64,000 nt of DNA from Lepus europaeus (lineage: Eukaryota; Chordata; Mammalia; Lagomorpha; Leporidae), in assembly GCF_033115175.1 (NCBI RefSeq), contig NC_084835.1:57332448-57396447 (forward strand). The letters run 5' to 3'. Numbering within the stretch: position 1 is the first letter of the stretch; each line of letters starts with the position of its first letter. The notes below the pieces were generated by a model that did no database searches, was not told the DNA's origin, and saw only the letters and a list, made by a program, of their open reading frames with translations. Below are positions 59,726 to 64,000 of this stretch, piece after piece. Made by a program: the position numbers and the translations under genes.

Positions 59726-61331
59726 TCCCCCCTTTCTTTGTTTTTAGTAAAGCTCTAAGGTTTCGGGAAACCAGTGCAGAAATACGTGAAATAATACAGG
59801 GCCAAAAAAGGCACAATACCAAAATAATCAACACAGGAACAGCAAAAGGCAATAACCAATTTAACCACGAGCCCAGGTGCCACCACTTTGGACCAAGACG
59901 AAGATTAAAAGCTTCTTGTTTAATCTTACCAGTTTCTTTTTGGATCAAATTAGAATTATCTGTAATATTAAAGCAACATAACCCAGGGAATTGTAGACAC
60001 CCAATATGATGCTTCAACAATAAATAATCGATGGCTGCACGGTTTTGCAACATGCCCTCACATACCTGGCTTAGCTCTATATTAATAAGTGACAAAGCAG
60101 CAGCAGTGGCATTGGCAGTTTTCTCTAAAATACAGGCAAGCTCTCCCAGTGCACCATATGTGCCAAAGGTTAAAGCAGGAATGGGATAAACATAGGCTGC
60201 TGCAGCAGCATCAGAGGAAATACTAAGCAAATCTAAATTAGCATCACAATCAGGGGGCAAGGAATGTTGACCATGAACATGTCTTTGAGAGGAGGGCAAA
60301 GGGGGAAGTAAGGCAGGCACAACTCTTCCTATGGAACAAAGGCCAGAATAGGATGGGGGTAAGGCCTGATAAGAGTAATTAGAACATAAAAAAGCCCACC
60401 CTGTAGGCAAAATAATAGAGGAATTAAACCTTACAAAACTATCATTTTTATGTAAGCTAAAGGAAAGAGGAAGTAAAGGTATAGGATGTGTAAGAGTGGC
60501 ATTTGTACATTGAAAAAGGCTATGTTTAGTTTCTTTTTCAAACATGGAAAGGGTAACTCCAATCCCCACCAAATTATTAGCCAAAATATTTGTGGGAGAA
60601 TTACCTTCCCGCACACAAAACGAGGTATGATTAAGAACAGACCTAGCTAAATATACCCACAAGTTATCTTGAAGACCCAACCCGGTAGAATGAACACTAA
60701 AAGACACAGTTATATTAATTATATAAAAATGGGGCACATCATCAGAATTGTCAATCAAACGGCAGGAATAACGTCCTGCGTCCTCTGGTCCAGTTTCTGT
60801 TTTTCCTCGGGATAAATCTAATGGTTTTTCCTTCTCTCCCACTTTAGGTTGTTCCTGAACCTTGAACCAATCAGGGCCCAAACCTTTACCATTGAACAAC
60901 CAAGTGGACCCCCAGGAGGATGGACGAGAGCAATTCCAAAAACAAGAAAGTAACACAGGACTCCCTAACGGTATCTCAACTTCAGGAGTAACCGTAGTTA
61001 AACAAGCTAAGCCAATGGGAACAGAGAAACATAGCATAAAGAGCAACAAAATCAAAGTAGAATTATAGGTAAGCTGAGTAGAAATGGCAGTAAGCGAAGT
61101 CTCAGGAGTCTCTGTACCATGATCCTGAGCCAAGTGTAGGTGCGCAGAAGCAATTGAGGACTTCACATCTCCCCAGGTGATTGATGGCCGATCCACCTGG
61201 GGAAGTTTTTGATGAGGTTGCTTTGTTTCCTGGTTCTCCAACGGAGGGTGAAATAACAGCACTGGCTCTTTGTCTTCCAACTTTAGCCAGAAAGCAGGAA
61301 TCAGATCCTGACGTTGCTGGTGCCAACTCAT
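59721..61331 (-). CDS. env: Endogenous retroviral envelope protein, intact frame
   Basis: 536 codons from the first in-frame ATG with no stop; the frame is open for at least 20 codons further upstream. Numbering from this Met: a long leader (1-91); hydrophobic signal segment (about 92-109); immunoglobulin V-like domain (about 112-208) with Cys130, Trp144 and the DAGRYSC motif at 184-190; rest of the surface subunit to about 350; internal fusion loop between Cys362 and Cys400, with an alanine run; heptad and immunosuppressive-like region (about 427-444) around LQNRAAIDYLLL; CX6CC at Cys445-Cys452-Cys453; transmembrane helix (about 488-512); 24-residue tail. Sequons occur at 133, 206, 234, 277, 296, 303, 318, 407 and 455. 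In retroviruses such a protein binds a receptor and fuses membranes. There is no RXK/RR-type cleavage site; the only candidate near the junction is the weak SSQR at 347-350. The stop codon lies inside the LTR. Expression is unknown. Confidence 0.9.
   Translation of the reverse strand: MSWHQQRQDLIPAFWLKLEDKEPVLLFHPPLENQETKQPHQKLPQVDRPSITWGDVKSSIASAHLHLAQDHGTETPETSLTAISTQLTYNSTLILLLFMLCFSVPIGLACLTTVTPEVEIPLGSPVLLSCFWNCSRPSSWGSTWLFNGKGLGPDWFKVQEQPKVGEKEKPLDLSRGKTETGPEDAGRYSCRLIDNSDDVPHFYIINITVSFSVHSTGLGLQDNLWVYLARSVLNHTSFCVREGNSPTNILANNLVGIGVTLSMFEKETKHSLFQCTNATLTHPIPLLPLSFSLHKNDSFVRFNSSIILPTGWAFLCSNYSYQALPPSYSGLCSIGRVVPALLPPLPSSQRHVHGQHSLPPDCDANLDLLSISSDAAAAAYVYPIPALTFGTYGALGELACILEKTANATAAALSLINIELSQVCEGMLQNRAAIDYLLLKHHIGCLQFPGLCCFNITDNSNLIQKETGKIKQEAFNLRLGPKWWHLGSWLNWLLPFAVPVLIILVLCLFWPCIISRISALVSRNLRALLKTKKGGM
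59726..59739 (-). promoter_or_regulatory. Polypurine tract
   Basis: AAAGAAAGGGGGGA on the minus strand, ending exactly at the TG that starts the LTR. This is the plus-strand primer for reverse transcription. It also encodes the last residues of the env frame. Confidence 0.92.
60701..60998 (-). other. Ig V-like domain within Env
   Basis: Sub-region of env. The two cysteines are 60 residues apart, a tryptophan follows the first by 14 residues, and the second sits in a D-x-G-x-Y-x-C motif. Together these are the core pattern of an immunoglobulin V-type fold. It lies directly after the signal segment, so it would be the outermost part of the mature protein. There is an extra cysteine at 134. The homology is inferred from motifs, not from alignment. 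Confidence 0.75.
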
Positions 61332-61339
61332 TGTGTCAT
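61328..61339 (-). other. Short upstream ORF overlapping the env start
   Basis: On the minus strand an ATG eight bases before the env ATG opens a three-codon frame whose TGA overlaps the env start as ATGA. Such overlap can permit termination and reinitiation. Position -3 of the env ATG is A, a favourable context. Confidence 0.6.
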
Positions 61340-61370
61340 GTGGGTCGGACACAGCGAGCTGGAATCCACA

Positions 61371-61392
61371 CAGGACCTGCAGGGAATACAAC
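61371..61392 (-). promoter_or_regulatory. Candidate env splice acceptor
   Basis: On the minus strand CTTCTGTTGTATTCCCTGCAG followed by G is a pyrimidine-rich tract ending in AG, about 45 bases before the env ATG. Betaretroviral env is made from a spliced subgenomic RNA, so this is the natural acceptor. The donor lies outside the window. Confidence 0.6.
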
Positions 61393-61559
61393 AGAAGTAT
61401 ATCCTCTCCCTCATGTTATGAGTGGCTCAGGGCCTTTCCAATTAGAATCAGGAGGCTCCTTATTATAAACTAATGGCCATGGTTCTTCATGCATTGGATA
61501 AAAGTGATTTTGTACTGGGGTTTCATAATCTAGGGAAGTGAATTGAATTTTGAAAAATA

Positions 61560-62190
61560 AGTTAGATAATTAAGAGTTAATAAAAGAATTGCCATGGTTT
61601 AATTGATTTCCCAGGCAGTGTTTTCCCACCTTTTGTATTTGTTTTTGAAGAAGAATTCTAATGAGTATGATGGGCCCATTCAACAATGGCTTGACCTGTT
61701 GGATTATGGGGAATGTCATGAGTAAGTTTGATGTCCCATAATTGACAAAAATTTTTAAAGCAGAAAAAGTATAAGCAGGCCCATTATCAGTCAATTAAAG
61801 ATTGATTGATTAAGTTTGCCCATAACAGCCATAGCCATTAATAGATGTTTAATGACACGGCAAGTGGATGCTCTCTTAAGTGGGTTGCCCACGTGTAGCC
61901 CACGTAGGCATCAATAACAAATAAGAGAAGGGTTTTAATAAAGGACGGTGAGTCTCTTCCATTTGTCAAAGCTCATTGGCATGATGGCCTTGAGAGCTGA
62001 CAGCAGCAAAAGGAAAATAATGAGGGGCATGAGCACATTGGGAACTGCTAGAGATAATAGCACGAGCATTAGAAACAGGGATTTTAAACTGTTTATGAAG
62101 ACATCTAGCTGACTGATGGAAAAATTTGTGACTCTGAAGAGGATCAATAAAGAGAGCACTGACATATAAAGCTTCACCCACTCACTGCTC
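61560..62190 (-). pseudogene. pol: Pol integrase, decayed
   Basis: Integrase inserts viral DNA into the host genome. Reading the minus strand: a zinc-binding HHCC-like region at about 62110-62020 (HKFFHQSARCLHKQF, then AIISSSSQC, where the first cysteine appears lost); a TGA stop at 61968-61966; a core TDNGPAY motif at about 61792-61771 with the second catalytic Asp; and, in a shifted frame near 61700-61670, the segment with the catalytic Glu. Stops and frameshifts exclude activity. It runs up to the env splice region. Confidence 0.88.
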
Positions 62191-62865
62191 TTTGAAAGAA
62201 AACCAGGTAAAGGGGTGTGACTGTGAATATGAGTGACATATAAAGGAAATTGACATTGGGATAATAAAGTTTATAAAGTTAGAAAAATGCTAAGTAAATT
62301 AGAATCAATAGAGGTAATAACGTGGGCATTTGGTAAATGCAATAATAAATTAGTGAAATATTGAGAATCAGCAATAAGATTAAAAGGTTGATCCTCAGGG
62401 GCCAGTGCTGCGGCACAGTGGGTTAAAGCTTCGGCCTGCAGTGCCAGCATCCCACTTCCTGGCTGCTTCGCTTCCAATCCAGCTTTCTGCTATGGCCCGG
62501 GAAAGCAGTGGAAAATGGTTCAAATCCTTGTTCCCCTGCACCTGCGTGGGAGGCCTGGAGGAGGCTCCTACTTCCTGACTTTAGATTAGCACAGTTTTGG
62601 CTGTTGAGGTCATTTGAGGAGTGAACCAGTGGATGGAAGACCTTTCTCTCACCCTGGCTCTGCCTCTCTTTGTAACTCTTTCAAATAAATAAAATAAATA
62701 TTTAAAAAAAGAAAAAGGTTGATCTTTAAATTATTGTAAGACCAAAATAACCACCAGTAAGTCACTACCATGAGCTATTTTTTGAGGCAAAGTATATTTT
62801 ACTATCCAGTGTGAATCCTGATGGTAGGTAATAACTCCTCTTGTAGGGGATACATCTGAAAAAAT
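62191..62865 (-). pseudogene. pol: Pol RNase H, interrupted by a CSINE
   Basis: RNase H removes RNA from RNA:DNA hybrids during reverse transcription. On the minus strand TIFSDVSPTRGVITYH near 62860-62800 corresponds to the first acidic motif, followed by a stop near 62735. After the CSINE come NLIADSQYF near 62380-62350 and a YVTHIHSHT-type His-rich segment near 62240-62210. The SINE falls between these motifs. Confidence 0.85.
62397..62711 (+). repeat. CSINE, older type, inserted in pol
   Basis: Complete copy from GGGGCCAGTGCTGCGGCACA to an AAATAAATATTTAAAAAAAG tail, in the opposite orientation to pol. AAAAGGTTGATCCT and AAAAGGTTGATCTT flank it (62382 and 62713). It therefore inserted into an already integrated provirus and has since diverged a little. 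Confidence 0.95.
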
Positions 62866-64000
62866 AGTATGAATTTGAGTAATAGGGACTTAAGAGATTC
62901 TAGAACAGAAAGAAAATGGTGAAGTAGTCAAAAGAGTCAATTGAGGATCTCTAGGGAGATTATAGGAGAGTTCTACAAAATCAATTAAAGCGATTTGATA
63001 AGAAAGTTGAAGTTGTAATAAGTTTCATGTTCTTGTTTTAGAAAAGGTAGATAAATCTTAATTAAATCAAGTCCAATTAAAGTGAGAGGTCAATGACATC
63101 CTTTGGTAATTAATTCAGCAATAGCTTGTGAGTAAGGATAAATATTTGGAGAAGGGGTATGAGGCAAATAAAGCCATTCAACTATGTAACTTTTTTCAGA
63201 AACTTTTGCAAGCAATACTCTGGTAGGATCAATAGGAATGGGAAGTATAGCTAATTGAAAAGGGCATTTTTAGGAGACTGTTGAATTTGAGGAGAAAGTT
63301 CGATGGTGTTGGCTGGATGTGTTTTTCCCTTCAATACTTCAAAAAGTGGTTGTAACTGTTGGGTAGCTAATCTGAAACAAGGGCGAGCCCAGTTACTGTG
63401 ATAATACCAGGGGTAAAGGCTGAAGCAAATGCTACTGGGGGAGGGAAGGGACAGATTTGGTAGTAAGTAATTTATAAACTAAGTAAGTAAATGGAGGTTG
63501 TGTTTGGTGCAATGCATAGACCAAATTGTAACAAATCAGCACTAGGCTGTTATAATTTACAGCCAGGCCTGTTATTAAAATATCATCCATATAAAGAATT
63601 ACCATAAGATCCAGAAATTCAGATCTGAAAGGAGTTAAAGCTTGATGAGCTTAATATTGTCATAATGTAAGACTAACATTCCATGAGAATGTATTTTCCA
63701 CTGCTAATTCATTGTGGGCTGAGCATGGTTTAAAACTGGCATTGTAAATGCAAATTTTTCCTAGTTTGGTTTAGTCAAAGGGATGGTAAAAAAGAAATCC
63801 TTTAAATCAATAACAATAAAGAGTATCCTACAGGAATTAAGTTAGGGTTAGGTAATCCACACTGAAGGGATCCCATGGGCTGAATGCATTTGTTAAATTC
63901 CCACAAGTTGTAGAGTAGTCTCCACTTGCCAGATTTCTCTTTTATAGTAAAAACAGATGTAATCCAGGGGCTAGTAGAGTGTTCAATATAACCTAATTTT
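62866..64000 (-). pseudogene. pol: Pol reverse transcriptase, partial and broken
   Basis: Copies viral RNA into DNA. At the window edge the minus strand reads LGYIEHSTSPW, then IKEKSGKWRLLYNL, VIDLKDFF with a catalytic Asp near 63803, FAFTMPV, and the YMDD active site at 63593-63582. The order and spacing match a betaretrovirus-like polymerase. A TAG stop at 63763-63761 lies between VIDLKDFF and FAF, and the connection region has further breaks. The 5' part of pol, and gag-pro, lie beyond position 64000. Confidence 0.9.

Noticed and set aside
61332..61391. Non-ATG upstream extension of env (20 codons)
   Set aside because: It begins at TTG, and the candidate splice acceptor at 61377 would remove its first codons. 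The first in-frame ATG at 61331 is preferred.
60862..61468. Plus-strand frames across env as an antisense gene
   Set aside because: Shadows of the minus-strand env. No viral or host domain is seen in them.
1..64000. CRISPR array, operon or bacterial system
   Set aside because: The repeats are dispersed SINEs with target duplications, not regularly spaced, and all recognisable mobile elements are mammalian.

Overview
The window looks like intergenic DNA from a lagomorph, most likely the European rabbit or a close leporid. The evidence is about forty copies of the rabbit-type C repeat (CSINE): a tRNA-derived head, a body of about 300 bp, a CT-rich stretch, and a poly-A or AAATAA-type tail. Many copies keep clear target-site duplications. 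I found no functional host protein-coding gene, tRNA or rRNA gene, and no CRISPR array or other prokaryotic feature. Most open frames are CSINE bodies read in various frames.

Layout. 1-5.7 kb is an old antisense L1 carrying three CSINEs, two of them certainly nested in it. 5.9-14.4 kb holds further CSINEs, an L2 fragment and MIRs. 14.4-24.0 kb is rich in LTRs: an element splitting a CSINE, a class II-type solo LTR with a 6-bp duplication, two related class I-type LTRs (one with three 25-bp U3 repeats), and a separate LTR still joined to a primer-binding-site-like sequence. 24-54 kb is mostly CSINEs in non-repetitive sequence, plus L2, MIR, MaLR-type LTR and DNA-transposon fragments and a processed RPSA pseudogene. 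55.2-59.3 kb is a second ancient antisense L1.

The most notable part is 59.28-64.0 kb, the 3' half of an endogenous retrovirus on the minus strand that runs off the window edge. Read in viral order it has reverse transcriptase (YMDD), RNase H split by a CSINE, a decayed integrase, a splice-acceptor-like site, an uninterrupted env frame of 536 codons, a polypurine tract, and a 3' LTR with TG...CA ends. The pol part has stops and frameshifts while env is open. The Env is a mosaic: a long betaretrovirus-like leader, an immunoglobulin V-like domain right after the signal segment, and a transmembrane subunit with a cysteine-bounded internal fusion loop and CX6CC motif, an arrangement best known from alpharetroviruses. 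No furin-type basic site is visible.

Limits: all calls come from reading the sequence. Repeat family names below superfamily level, domain homologies and ages need alignment to confirm. Solo-LTR and CSINE boundaries are exact where duplications are given and otherwise approximate to 10-20 bases.
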